Shown here: one piece after another, positions 25,481-36,533 of the stretch
Numbering within the stretch: position 1 is the stretch's first letter
Layout: every line of letters starts with the position of its first letter
Assembly (NCBI RefSeq): GCF_008831285.2
Contig: NC_045141.1
Span: 12,820,106 to 12,884,105 of the forward strand
Direction: 5' to 3'
Source of the DNA: Nymphaea colorata
Taxonomy: Eukaryota > Streptophyta > Magnoliopsida > Nymphaeales > Nymphaeaceae
DNA: 64,000 bases
Notes under the pieces: model-generated
Databases searched by the model: none
What the model was told of the DNA's origin: nothing
The model's input: only the letters and a program-made list of their open reading frames with translations
Position numbers and translations under genes: made by a program

Positions 25481-28400
25481 GGCTGTACCCCCGCACCTAA
25501 ATTTTTTGAAACTGGTCTGTACTTGTACCCACACCAGTACCCGCATCGGCACCCGTACCCGTACCTATGTGACATAGCCTCGAACTTATAACAATTTTCT
25601 CCAATTGACAAAAATAAATTGTTAAATGGCTAAGACATCAACTATAGGACATCATATCTAAAAGCCTAGATAAGGAATTGATGCATTGTGAATGAGTGCC
25701 TGGAGACTTCTCAGCCATTTAGGTTTAAACATGCCAAGTACTCGATCCAGATACCAAGGAAATTGTTTGAAGGATGTGAAACTCCATTTTCTTTGTCAGA
25801 TCAAAGCACTTTTCAATTCGAGGAGTCATCCATAAGCTTACACCTCTACTTCCTACTTTTAACTCTTTCCTTTTTCTTTGTACCCTCATCAGAGAGAAAC
25901 CAAAAATCCTCCGTTTTCACATAATACATAACAAAGCAAGTAGCAAACCCGTCTTACCAACTTCAACTTCCATTAGTTTGATTAGCCAAGAACCATCCAC
26001 AAACAACCATGGTTCTACAAAATACATAATCCCGATTCCCCACTAATCAGAGAAAATATCAAAGCACAATATTCTTTCAGCCTTTCACCATTTAAGAGAA
26101 TTCTCTTGTAGGTTTTCTTCCATCAGAAACTAAGGAAGTGAAAAAATACAGTCCATAGTTTGGTATTATAGCAAATTTCTTGTCAAAAAAAACTTAATAA
26201 TGTGCCATAAAGATAAAAGGGAGCCACTAATATTTAGATCAGAAAGTAACTTTTAATCAGATTCCAGAACATCATCCTGGTAGCCATTCAAGTCATGCTA
26301 GATGTGCTATCTGTAACCATGTGCCCATTGTCAACCGCTGATCTAATTAGGTCTAACAAAAATATTTACAGTCAGCCGGAAATGACTATCACCCTCTTGC
26401 ACATACATTCAAAGGAAAAGAAGAAAAGATAGTACATTGTAAATATAGAATTAACATGATATGAAGGCCTGTCATATCACATGCATTAACCCCAGAAAAA
26501 TGAAAATTAAATGGCCACAATTCCAACTGGCATAATCAATCTCTGGACTAGTTAGGACATATGCAGAAATGACAATAACAAACCAAACAAGGATCCAGCT
26601 CACAGAACTCCGCAGTGTAGGGCTTTCTCTGTCCTTCCCACATCTCATGTGCTTCAATCACACCAGATGATGACGCATCTGCATGAGTAACAAACTAGAT
26701 CATAAGAAACCACATAGAACTAAGACGTGTAGGTCAGAAGGCAATGTGGATCATCTTAAGCTAATGGCACAAATGATAAAGAAGCACAAAAGTTTAGCTT
26801 GCAGAGAAGAAAAAATTAAATTGAAATTTATATGTTGTCCTTCAGTGTGAGGAAACTCTATTATATGCTGTCACTAAATTACTTACCAGCACCAGCAGCT
26901 AGCATTGTCCACTCCGAGATATCAATGTGTAAGCCATAACACAAGGCTTACACTGTCAAATACAAATAAAACACTAACATTCTTGCACTAATGCTTCTAA
27001 TCTTTGCTTATTACTGAAAATGTTTAGCAAAAGCATATGATAACAAGAGGAGTCATTCCTCAATCTATGCAAGTTGGGAAGGGGCTACATGTTGGGGTAA
27101 GCCCTAACCTGCTAAAACTCAATTGAGGAGACTGATCCAAAACATAGACTGCCCCCTTACATCAGGTTAATGTCCCTCTAACCAGATGTATCCATTCAAA
27201 TGCCCCTTTTCAAATCATAAAACCTTCAACCTGGATTCCATAAAATCTCCAAAAACTCTCTATTTTGCTGAGAAAAGTCCTTGATGCTCTCTCTCTTGCC
27301 TTTGGTGTTTAGCATTGCTGCACTATTGCACTAAAATTGTGAATCATAATGCATGAAGTTAACAAAGCTGAGTGATATATCTTCAATATTTATTTTTTTT
27401 TCAATTCTTTTGGCATCTTATTATGTGATTTATCCATATTTTTCCAGCGGCCGACTCAATAATGACATGGGCCAGCTTTTAACATTTTAAGAATATTTTA
27501 AGATTTATTTATTTTCTTCCCATTTGTTTTTTCAAGTAATGTTTTTTCAAATATTTTTTATGGATCCACAACCAGTTCAGCTGAATCTGTAAATCAGCTG
27601 GTTCACTGGATCAGCAGTTCTACCAAACAAACCATTTTTTGCAACACTGGTTGCTATAAAGATAAGAAGTAACCTAGCATTCTATGGAGAGCAGCTCACT
27701 GCCTCTGGTTTTGGTGATGAGAGTTATGAAAGCATGGAGCTGAATTAGCTAATAGTCGATGAGACACCTAACCATGAAAGGACCATGCCTCTAGACACGG
27801 AGTTGCTCTGGCACTTCGATTAGACATTCAATTGAAGAGTGCTCCCATAGAGCCGAGGCCCTGCAGCCATGCTTGCTGATGCTGGCCAGGATCCCCCTGC
27901 ATGACAGTTGAGGCCGTCCGAGCCAGCCTGCCGGAAGGTTTACTTGGTGTTCAAGACAATGCTGGACGATGGCTAGGGAGGAACACTCCCCTGCCCGGCC
28001 TGGCTGGCCGAGGCTGGCCAGACAGATTGTGGTGGCACAAGGTGGAGTTCAAGGTACTTTTTACATGGTCTGGTTGTAGGACATCAACGTGGACAACAAC
28101 AAAGTCTACATATAGTGGAGAGCCCAATCGCCAGATGCCAGACACCTCATTGCAGACTCATGGGTGTGTGTGTGTGTGTGTGAACATGACTAGAAAGTGA
28201 AATGTGCCCATATCATAGGACCACTTCTTCAACAGGTAGAACACAACTATCTGAACTTGAGCACATCCTATGTCACATGGGTGCTCCTAAACAGTTGCCA
28301 CACCCATGTTGACATTGGTGATTGTGCTTTTCCAACATAGAACGTTTAGGTTAGTCAAACCAGGCCAACACTGACCATTTTAACTGCGCACTTGACTAAA

Positions 28401-28753
28401 TACAAGAAGCTTATAATGACTAAAATATCACATTGTAAATATAGATAATAAAGAATACTAAACAGTTAATTAACTATATAACAAATGATTACATATAATA
28501 TATATGTATATATAGGAAATTTAGAGTCACCCCACCCAAGCTGTCTAATCAAGACTGTTTGATCCAACATGATGGACAGTTAAGAGAAAAACAAGGTGAA
28601 AAAGGTGATGACATTTTCATCATATAGTATTAATTTCCACCTTTTTCTTCATGTTTTTCTCTCAAGCATCCATCTACATCATATGGCATCCATCTACATC
28701 ATATGAACAGCCTGGTTAGATGGTTGGGTAACTCTGGATGGCCAGAGTCACCG

Positions 28754-28820
<67 letters not shown>

Positions 28821-30589
28821 AAAAAAAAAAAAAACATATTCTTGCCGCACTCGCACCTATTTTTTTTTTTTTGAAAATTTCCACAAATGCACTAGCGCAC
28901 CCCACACCCATGCAACATAGGTTCAATGTATCTACTTCATGATGAGGTTGGAAATGGTTAAATGCAAAAATGACATCAAGTACCTTTTTCTTGTCAGATA
29001 TGGGTATTAGACTAAGTCACAAAGGTACATGGGTTCAGTTATATTTTTTATATTTTCTAACTTAACTTTTTCTTTAATTTTAATTTTTTCATTCTTTTTT
29101 ATTTCCCTTTCACCAAGATTGTCTATTTTCCTTTCATTTTTCCTTAATTTTGAGAATTCTTGTAGATTATTATATATATAATGCATATATTTACGTAAAT
29201 ACTACCGTCTATGTCACACGGATGCGGGTGCTGATGCCGGTTCAGCACATCCCAGAAAAACTGGATGTGGGGGTGCGGCGAAGGTATATATATATATAAT
29301 TATATGGTTGTTTCTTAACTTAATTTGTCCTTTTTTACTTTTATTAATGTAAATAAAGAAATTGAGGGAGAGAGAGAAGAAAAAAAATTAGAGGGAATAA
29401 CACAAGGTGCAGCTGGGTGCGAGTCAGACCGCAGCTGCACCCACGTCATGTCGACCCGCATGCTGCACCCTTTATAAAGAGTCCGTGTGACATAGACTAC
29501 GCACCCCCGCACCCAAATTTTCTAAAATCGCTGTACCCATATCAGCTTCGCCATACCCGGACCCGTACCCATGTGACTTACCCCACATCTCAAGTATTCT
29601 ATTTGATTTGCAGTTGATGCAACAAAATTTTTTGTTTTAGCTTGCCATCTAGATTTTGTCATTTATTGCTTAGAAGTGATTTTGTCTGACACTTGTGTTC
29701 ATACATGACAAAGAAAAACACTAGGTGCTGATGTCTCACATATGATCTCTACTCTCTAGAGAATAATATGGGAATCTGCTAGAGCCTAGACGTTATGATA
29801 CCACCATGTAAGGATCTCAACACTTGTTCAAAACTTATAGTGTCCTTTTGCTTGCGTAGTTATAGATTTAAAAATTTCAAAGGAAAGAGGGAGAATTCAG
29901 TTTTGAGCAGAGTTTTTAATTTAAACTACTCCGCTTTTCCATGCAATCAGACACGAGAAAGTAAACCATGGAAAGTTTTTCATGTTTTTCCAAGCGCAAG
30001 AAAATGGAAAAGAAGAAATTTGTCCATGAAAAAATGCAACACAACTCTTCTCACGGAAATTTTTCCATGAAATTTTATGCCGCATAAAAGGAAAACGAAC
30101 AAAAGAAAACAAAAGAAGTTGAAAACTGAAAACTGTTCAACTCATGTGATATCTAAGTGAGCCTGAGTTGTACTAAGGCCCAGAAAGCAAAAGGCACATT
30201 TAGAAGTCTATCTCAGCCATGGAAGCTCCTCCAATTTTAGTAGTCCTACATTGGAGAAGCTATGGATATAAGAAGAACAAGGTTTGCAATTACCAATTCC
30301 AATATAGTGACCTATCTGGGCTTCATTCCACTTATCGGTGTCCACCCCACCACCACAATACAAATCACAGACCTGCACATGGGACAGACAGACAAAAGGC
30401 AATAAAAACACCACAATAGAAGCTACAACCATCAATTGCTACCGAAACATTTTACAAGGGCAGAGAGAGCAAGAGGGAGAAGGGTATTACCGTAGAATAG
30501 GGGGAGACGAATATGTTGATAAGAGCTGTTTTAGCGAAGTCGCAAAGACGGTAATGTGCAGATTCTGTTCGGCAAACAAAACCGCCCAT
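17534..30589 (-). CDS. mRNA cap guanine-N7 methyltransferase 2-like, 11 exons, ~384 aa
   Basis: Adds the N7 methyl group to the mRNA cap guanosine using S-adenosylmethionine in the nucleus (family knowledge). Exons, each with consistent phase: 30589-30491, 30372-30294, 26678-26584, 23399-23328, 23251-23142, 22351-22232, 22113-22021, 21910-21842, 19901-19816, 19716-19567, 17715-17534. The start is the ATG at 30589 (MGGFVCRTESAHYRLCDFAK). SAM-binding motif I is DLYCGGGVDTDKW at residues ~36-48. The core LLKPGGYFFGITPDSSTIW crosses exons 5-6, and VPNCVRSENYIITFE, FPLFGKKYQLKF, LVHFPSLIRLAREAGLEYVE and FVDPRGKLL follow. The C-terminus is GILGAGPADLRFSEPL. No frame breaks. The exon 11 acceptor (GGGAG|GA) is weak and is the least certain junction. 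Introns 2, 3 and 10 exceed 1.8 kb and house transposons. Confidence 0.9.
24240..24600. repeat. A/T-rich self-complementary repeat in methyltransferase intron 3
   Basis: A-rich runs on the left and T-rich runs on the right meet near AACACGTTTTTTCAC (24485-24500) and can pair as an imperfect hairpin. The edges carry TTTTAAATGGC in direct copies at 24240 and 24538. The right edge (GTGACACTAAT) resembles the CGTGACACTGG found at 11717 and 40918. Probably a repeat family, identity unknown. Confidence 0.35.
24894..25581. mobile_element. hAT-like non-autonomous element in intron 3
   Basis: The left end is CTATGTAACCTGGGTACC. The right end, read on minus, is CTATGTCACATAGGTACGGG. Both ends are packed with GTACCC/CGGGTA words. 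Eight bases on each side, CCTCAAAC and CCTCGAAC, match at 7 of 8, which fits the 8-bp target duplication of hAT transposons. A (TA)n run at 25438-25479 lies inside. No transposase frame. Confidence 0.55.
25438..25479. repeat. (TA)n microsatellite
   Basis: About 42 bp of uninterrupted AT dinucleotide inside the hAT-like element. Confidence 0.95.
28331..28622. repeat. Long inverted repeat, left arm
   Basis: Reads as the imperfect reverse complement of 31203-31517. Shared words include CCAACATAGAACGTTTAGG, AACAGTTAATTAACTA and GATGACATTTTCAT. The arms bracket methyltransferase exons 1 and 2. Confidence 0.8.
28525..28765. mobile_element. Fold-back / MITE-like hairpin
   Basis: The left half (GAGTCACCCCACCCAAGCTGTC ... 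AGAGAAAAACAAGGTG) pairs imperfectly with the right half (CACCTTTTTCTTC ... GGATGGCCAGAGTCACCG), giving a stem of roughly 100 bp per side. A short tandem copy CATCCATCTACATCATATG sits at 28668-28704. It overlaps the left arm of the larger inverted repeat. Confidence 0.5.
28757..28830. repeat. Compound microsatellite (CT)n(TA)n(CA)n
   Basis: CT repeats 28757-28785, TA repeats 28787-28810, CA repeats to about 28820, then poly-A. Confidence 0.9.
28840..28921. repeat. Truncated hAT-like element end
   Basis: Ends CCCATGCAACATAG; the minus-strand reading CTATGTTGCATGGGTG resembles the termini at 24894-25581 and 29208-29580. Only one end is present. Confidence 0.4.
29208..29580. mobile_element. hAT-like non-autonomous element in intron 2
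   Basis: The left end is CTATGTCACACGGATGCGGG and the right end on minus is GTAAGTCACATGGGTACGGG, the same terminus type as 24894-25581. No clear 8-bp duplication and no coding capacity. Confidence 0.5.
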
Positions 30590-30718
30590 TTCACACATGA
30601 TGGATGAAGGAAGAAAAGCAAAAGGCCGTCTGTCTCAATCACAAGCTGTCCCTCTTCCTCTTTTTTTGATGCTTGGCTTCTCACCTCATTTCCTGGCCTC
30701 CCTCTGCTGCAGCACTCA

Positions 30719-30892
30719 GGTGGTGTTTAATGGCACCAGATTTCAATCAGGAGAGTAGAATCCCAGGATTGTAAACCTGGAATCAGGTGGAGGAGGGATT
30801 TCAATCCTCTTTCCAAATTCAGCCTATGTATGATTGCCTGGAATAAAAGTGACGGGGATTTATTTCTTGTGTTTGGTGGCATTTCTGGTGAT
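30719..30892. repeat. MITE-like repeat just upstream of the methyltransferase gene
   Basis: Begins GGTGGTGTTTAATGGCACC and ends near TGTGTTTGGTGGCATTT. It shares these words and the internal AATCCCAGGATTGTAA/CAATCCTGGAAT motif with 35497-35619 on the other strand. It starts about 130 bp upstream of the ATG at 30589, so it may lie in the 5' UTR or core promoter. Confidence 0.35.
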
Positions 30893-31202
30893 TTAACTTA
30901 ATGAATCTAAAGAGCTTCTGGCATGTACATTAATAACAGTTTATCGCATTTCAGTCTGTATAACCTGAGCTGAAGCAATGCAAGTATATCCTTACAAGCA
31001 ACTCAACAATTGTCCCATGGTGCAAAAATAAGGCAACATAACAGTTCAAAAATTTCCATGTACTTAATATGGTTCAGCTTAATGTTCCTTCATGAGTGCA
31101 CACAGCATCTTATGACAATAGAATTGAATCACCTTGAAAAACCTATCGATGAATATTCAGAAAACAGAAAACAAACAGCAAAGAAATAGAATGACCACCC
31201 AA

Positions 31203-31517
31203 TATCATGAAAATGTCATCACCTTTTTTTCCTTGTTTTTCCCTTAAATGTCCATTATGTTGGATCAAACAGTCTTGATTAGACAGTTTGGGTGGAGTGA
31301 CTCTAAAAAGGTAGAGTCACCATTCAATTTTCCTATATATACATATATATTATATGTAATCATTTGTTATGTAGTTAATTAACTGTTTAGTATTCTTTAT
31401 TATCTATATTTACAATGTTATATTTTAGTCATTATAAGCTTCTTGTATTTAGTCAAGTGCGCAGTTAAAATGGTCAGTTTTGGCCTGGTTTGACTAACCT
31501 AAACGTTCTATGTTGGA
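31203..31517. repeat. Long inverted repeat, right arm
   Basis: Partner of 28331-28622 in inverse orientation. It carries an extra GAGTCACC segment (31310-31325) from the fold-back element. Confidence 0.8.
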
Positions 31518-32183
31518 GTTATTTTTTGTACCACCTAGAAAAAAAACAAAGGGGCTGAAACATTTTTTCATCTATAGCAGCATCTATGTGTAGCTATTTC
31601 TTGTACCACCTAGAAAAAAAAAGCTAATAGACATCTCTTATTTCAAATGAGAAAAGATAGAATCATAGAACCGTGACAAGGAATACTATAACAGCACCAA
31701 ACTAAGATATGTGGAGGGTTTTTGAGAACTACAAACCAGAAACAGGGTCGGACATGAATACAAACGCATAGAAATTTCCAGAATAGTGAGAACCTTCAAA
31801 TAACGAAGTTACCAGTGGGCAAAATTTGGTTTTAGTTTACAGTGGAAGTAATCATGGATAACACAGTTGCTAGAAGCCTTGGCACAATAAAGTGAAAGGT
31901 GGCAACAGAAATAATATAATGATTTGTTGAAAAGATGCATAACCAAGCAGCTGCCCAAAAATAAGTTAACAATGTTCATCATTTTACCTAGTTACAGATT
32001 CTCATATCAACAAACGAATGGACAGAGAAATGCCATTAATGAATGTTGAAAATTTAAAATCTGAAACTTTACAAACCTGTAATTAGATTCCTAGAATGTG
32101 AAGGTGATTAGTGATTTTGACCTTACAAATGATCCAAACAAAATAAGAGGTGAAACATATCAAAGAAAAGTTCTTGTACTTGC

Positions 32184-32250
32184 CTTTTTCTTGATTTTAC
32201 CACCAGGAAGACGCTTTACTCCTTGCTTGGGTGCAGAGACACTACCTGCA
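32184..32250 (-). other. Possible orphan exon with GC splice donor
   Basis: The minus-strand frame VSAPKQGVKRLPGGKIKKK is preceded by a pyrimidine-poor TTGCAGGTAG acceptor region and followed by AAAAAG|GCAAGTAC, which matches the GC-type donor consensus. If the acceptor is GTAG|T, its phase joins the MOS11-like fragment ending at 32720. No family was recognised with confidence. Confidence 0.25.
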
Positions 32251-32719
32251 ATAGTTAAAAATATCTAGAAGCAGTTGTCACTGGTGTCAAATTATACAAC
32301 ACTTCCGAATTGAGACTCCTCTCACATTTAACGTACTTGTTGTTGTATACAAAGCCCATGGATCAGCAAACTTCAACAAGTGCAGGTTCGTGCATATAGC
32401 AGAGACGATAAATCAGAGGAAAAAGTCTAACAAGTTTGCAATATAAGATCTAGTACCTACACTAGACGAAACAGAAACAGGCCGCAACTGGCTCAGGAAC
32501 AGTAAAATGACGCACTCTACATTCAATAAGAAAACCTACACAACCATGTTAAGCGTAGAGGTAAAAACCAAACGCACGAACTATTCGTACACCAGAATCA
32601 ACAATTGGTAGCAAGAAAAGGAAGAAGAGTGCGACGTCGCGTAGAAAGACCGTCCATTTTCAAGAGGGAAGAAACTGCAGTCAAAGACCACACCAGGCAA
32701 ACATTAAAGAAGAGAGTAC

Positions 32720-32835
32720 CTCAGGGATCGAGAGCTCCGCTTCTCTTATTTTGACAACTGCACCCGTAACCCAAACCGCTCAGCCCGGCGGAACTTCTTC
32801 TGGAGCTCTGGGTCAGTCGGAACGGTGGCAGCGGA
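32720..32835 (-). pseudogene. MOS11/SARNP-like fragment
   Basis: The minus-strand frame gives TDPELQKKFRRAERFGLRVQ then LSK and a TAA stop at 32748-32746. The RRAERFG-x-x-VQLS string is characteristic of MOS11/Tho1/SARNP proteins, which act in mRNA export; there it is normally followed by EEEKRNSRAERFG. After the stop the frame still reads EKRSSRSL, a decayed version of that continuation, and ends at a donor CTGAG|GTACTC at 32720/32719. The N-terminal part is not found. Likely a gene remnant; it could instead be a truncated upstream gene. Confidence 0.45.
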
Positions 32836-32899
32836 AGAAAAGAACGACGGGTGGTGGGTGGTGTCGGGAAGAAGAAACGACCTTCTGAACCTCTTCTTT

Positions 32900-33515
32900 T
32901 TTGTTTTCTTTTTTATGTTGGACCACCTTCAATAGCTTGCATTAACAGCCAATGGAAAAAACAAATTAAGCTTTCATTTTCATTTTATTGAGCGCAAAAG
33001 TCGTGGTTTTTTAAATTTTAACTTCGTGTTTGACCTAAGCTAATTGACAAATCTAATCATTATTTAACTTCATCTTATAATATCTTAATAATTGTACGTT
33101 CAAAACAATGGGTAAGTTTACTGTACATAAAAAAAAAATTAAAAACTATGTTTCAGCTTCAATTAAAATTTTGAAAGTTTGAACTTTGCAACAAAAAAAT
33201 CTTTGATCAACCCATACCCCTATGTATTTTATGAAATGAGTTTAAGTGTGTCGTCTAAACATATAAACTAGTTATTAAAAACTAATTAAAAAACTATTTT
33301 TTCACATATCCAATTTTAATCCAAACAAATGCTTAAATTTTATTATAGTTATTGACATATATATAATATGCACGAGCACAAAAAACCGACTAAAATTTGA
33401 GAAAGGGGGTAGAAAAAATGAAGAGATCCACTCGTGCCTGTCCATTCCTCAATAGAATGACTCTCTTTGTGGCGTCTCTGAATCACCACTTTTTCCTTTT
33501 ATCAACCTACAAAGA

Positions 33516-33569
<54 letters not shown>

Positions 33570-34784
33570 CTTAATTTGTATGCAAACTACAACATTTAAA
33601 ACTTATATAGCATAAATGAAGAACTCGTTGACTAAGAGTTTGCATCTACCCGTTCAATGATTCAATAGTCGTCCAATAAATTCACATAACTATTTTTTTA
33701 TTGAATTTGACTATAAATTGTTTTATATTGATCACTTATTGCGAATTATTAAATCAGGTGACTCATATTATTTTTTATTTAAAAAACATTATTTAATGGG
33801 TTTTTTTTATTTCATTGAATTAATCGAAATAATTTGTGTTACATTCGTAAAAGGAGTGTTCAATGATACATCACATAATTTATTAGTAATCTTACCTTTA
33901 TTACAATTTTGTGTTTTTTTATATAAAATTGTAACATTTAATCTAATAATATACAAGATAATTTATTAAATCAAACAATTTTTTGTTTTCCTACTAGTTA
34001 AAGGTTTTTGTTTTCAAATTTGTGAATCATGTGTTATATATCAAATACCTAAGATATGATTACATAAAATAATTCACTTGATTAATTAAATAAGTAATTC
34101 ATATTAAATATATTTATTTGGTATTATGCACAGTGAAGATGGTTTCAACTTAAAATGAATATCATAATGCGTTTAAATGTTTTATTTATTATAAAACATA
34201 CTTTCTTTTAAGTTGGTTTTTAAAAAAGGTATATTTTTTGCTATCAATTTTTTTTCATATGTGACGTACATGCCAATATTTTTTAAAAAAAATTTGTCAT
34301 TTTTTAAATACATAATATAGCTATTATTGGAACCAATTTGACATAATGGTCCATTAAAAAATTTATAGCTTTAAAAGTCTATTTTTCATATTTTTAAAAA
34401 TTTTCATTTTATTCAATTTCTTGATTGAAGTCTTCTTTATTATTTAAATAAATATATTATTTAAGATATCATGCTTAGTTGATGCATTAACTATTGATGC
34501 CTTAACTATAATAGTTTGCTTGATTGCAAAAAAAAAATTTATTTAATTAATTAATTTGTTTTATACGATATAGTTTTAAATATTTTAAGTTAAATAGTGC
34601 ATATGATTTTTATAAAAATATTATTATATGCAACTCTATGGAAGTCATTTTTAATTAGAATATACTATATATAATATTTATATTCATCTTATGTTGTTAT
34701 GTTAAGTTGGTACGTTTGGCTAGACCTTTTGCCCAAACATCACACCATTGTCATAGGTTGCAACTTGAAAACCTGCAAGCTACA
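32900..34784. other. Very AT-rich intergenic stretch
   Basis: Includes a (TA)n run at 33519-33565. No gene or element ends recognised; the reading frames here are composition artefacts. Confidence 0.4.
33519..33565. repeat. (TA)n microsatellite
   Basis: About 47 bp of uninterrupted TA repeat. Confidence 0.95.
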
Positions 34785-35018
34785 CCATTCGGATATCAGT
34801 TCTCGTGGTTCGGATTCGGATATTAGCTTCCTATATCCGGATATCAGCTCTCGCCGTTTGGATTCAGATATTAAGTTACACGATTCGGATAACAGCATTC
34901 GCAGTTCGGATTCGGATATACTTGTTAAGATAGTTAGTATCCGATCGGATATTTATTGTTTACCATATCCAATTTTTTAAAAGCAAATCGAACGGATATC
35001 TGATCCGTTGACATCCTT
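34785..35018. repeat. GGATAT/TTCGGATTCGGAT repeat, truncated element
   Basis: Degenerate tandem TTCGGATTCGGATAT words. The right end GATCCGTTGACATCCTTA matches the terminus of the element at 36117-36533 (GTTGACATCCCTA). The left end is missing. Confidence 0.5.
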
Positions 35019-35496
35019 AAGAAACAGTTGATGGGTGACATTTACCAGCTGTAACAATCAATGTGCAATGTGTGTTCGTTGGGTCTATATGGATCTGGTT
35101 AACTTGCAGAAATCATGAGCAAGGAAAATTTGTTGCATAAGGAGGTGGTTAAAGAGTGCAAAATGTTGTGGTTGATGCTGCTCTAAAACGATGGATAGAA
35201 GAGTGTCTTTTCAGTATATGAGATGACCATGTACATACAAGCCACATTCAACAAAAAGTTATTGAGAGTCCTGTGTTTGTTCTTTTTCCCCTAAAGTTAT
35301 TAAGTATCTTTTCCTATCTAAACTCTCTAAGCAATAAACAATAAACCCGTTATTCAATCTGTTATGAACCGTTATTTAAGTCGTGCAGTCTTGTTGCAGA
35401 GCCTTTGTTGTTTTCATGCGTAGAATGAAAACTTGTGGAGGTATGTTTCAGGCTGTTAGCCAACAATGAAACTTTTTTCTCACAATCCTCTAGGTG

Positions 35497-35619
35497 TTGC
35501 CATCAAAGACAAAAAATAAATCCATGGGATTAATATTCCACACAAGCTGGACTTGGGAAGGGACTTCTTTTCCCTCATCCACCTAATTCCAGGATTGTGT
35601 TATGTGCCATCAAACACTT
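35497..35619. repeat. MITE-like repeat abutting a copia LTR
   Basis: Minus-strand relative of 30719-30892, ending GTGCCATCAAACACTT immediately before the LTR start at 35620. Confidence 0.35.
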
Positions 35620-36006
35620 TGTTAAGAACAGTTATGATTGGAAGTTGCCCATTGATAATAGGTTGGATTTAATCTGATCCAGATCCAACATGTTTATTGA
35701 TCCAAATCCAAAACGTCTAACTATGTTTAATCACATTTATCTAGGCAGGGTTTATGACTATAATTTCTATAATTGTTTTATTATAGACTCTAGATTATTG
35801 TGTTGCTTCACTCTAGACTATAGATTATTATGATTGTTTCATTATATATTCTTGTAAATTGTGTAGAGTGATCATTATATAAATGGGCTGCGTGAAAATG
35901 TAGAACCTCACCTTCCTTCCTCATTTATCTTTGTCTTGTTCTCTTCCCTAACCTTTCCTTTGTTGAAATTGATGGTGTGTTATAATTTGATACCCAAAAT
36001 CTTACA
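35620..36006 (+). repeat. copia 5' LTR
   Basis: 387 bp from TGTTAAGAAC to ATCTTACA, with a TATA-like TATATAAATGGG at 35876-35887. It is followed directly by a primer-binding site TGGAATCAGAGT (36007-36018), one mismatch from the usual TGGTATCAGAG. Confidence 0.6.
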
Positions 36007-36116
36007 TGGAATCAGAGTCAGGTTTGGTTGGTTATACCAAAGACAATGTTTGAACAAACTTGAAATTTCATGGTTGGTTTTCTCTTGTACCCCTTTCAAC
36101 ATTCTGCTCCTAATTA

Positions 36117-36533
36117 GGGATGCCAATATATCCGATTTGAATCGGATATCCGACCGATCCGATCCAAAAAATCGGATATGGATAAAAATTTAATATCCGA
36201 TTCAGAAATCGGATCAGATTCGGATTTAATAAATGACATCCGATCGGATTCGGATTCAGATTCGGATACGGATTCAGATCGGATTCATTTTTAACAAATA
36301 TCCTCTATCTAATACTTGAAAAATGGCAAAATCCAGTTCAAAATTTGGATTCTGATTCAGATATAAATATAAAAATCGGATTCGGATCGGATTCAGATTG
36401 TAAAATCGGATTTCGGATTCGGATTCGGATATGACTTTTCTTTATTCGAATTTGAATCTGAATCCGAGTGCTATCCGAAAAAGCGGATATGATTGAAGAT
36501 GTATCCGATCCGAATCCGATCTGTTGACATCCC
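36117..36533. mobile_element. TA-flanked MITE filled with GGATTCGGAT repeats, inserted in copia gag
   Basis: Left end GGGATGCCAATATATC; right end on minus GGGATGTCAACAGATC. TA lies on each side (36115-36116 and 36534-36535), as expected for Tc1/mariner-type insertion. The 417-bp body is almost entirely degenerate (TCGGATTCGGATAT)n. The interrupted copia gag resumes at 36536. Confidence 0.65.

Noticed and set aside
25291..25611. Tyr/Ile repeat-rich reading frames on both strands
   Set aside because: They are translations of the (TA)n microsatellite.
27901..28200. 99-codon GC-rich frame in methyltransferase intron 2
   Set aside because: Ends in a GT microsatellite, has no family resemblance and is not needed to join exons 2 and 3, which are already in phase.
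30208..30435. ORF reading MMVVASIVVFLL... as a signal-peptide protein
   Set aside because: The hydrophobic start is intron sequence; the frame is real only from the AG acceptor at 30373-30374, where it is exon 2 of the methyltransferase.
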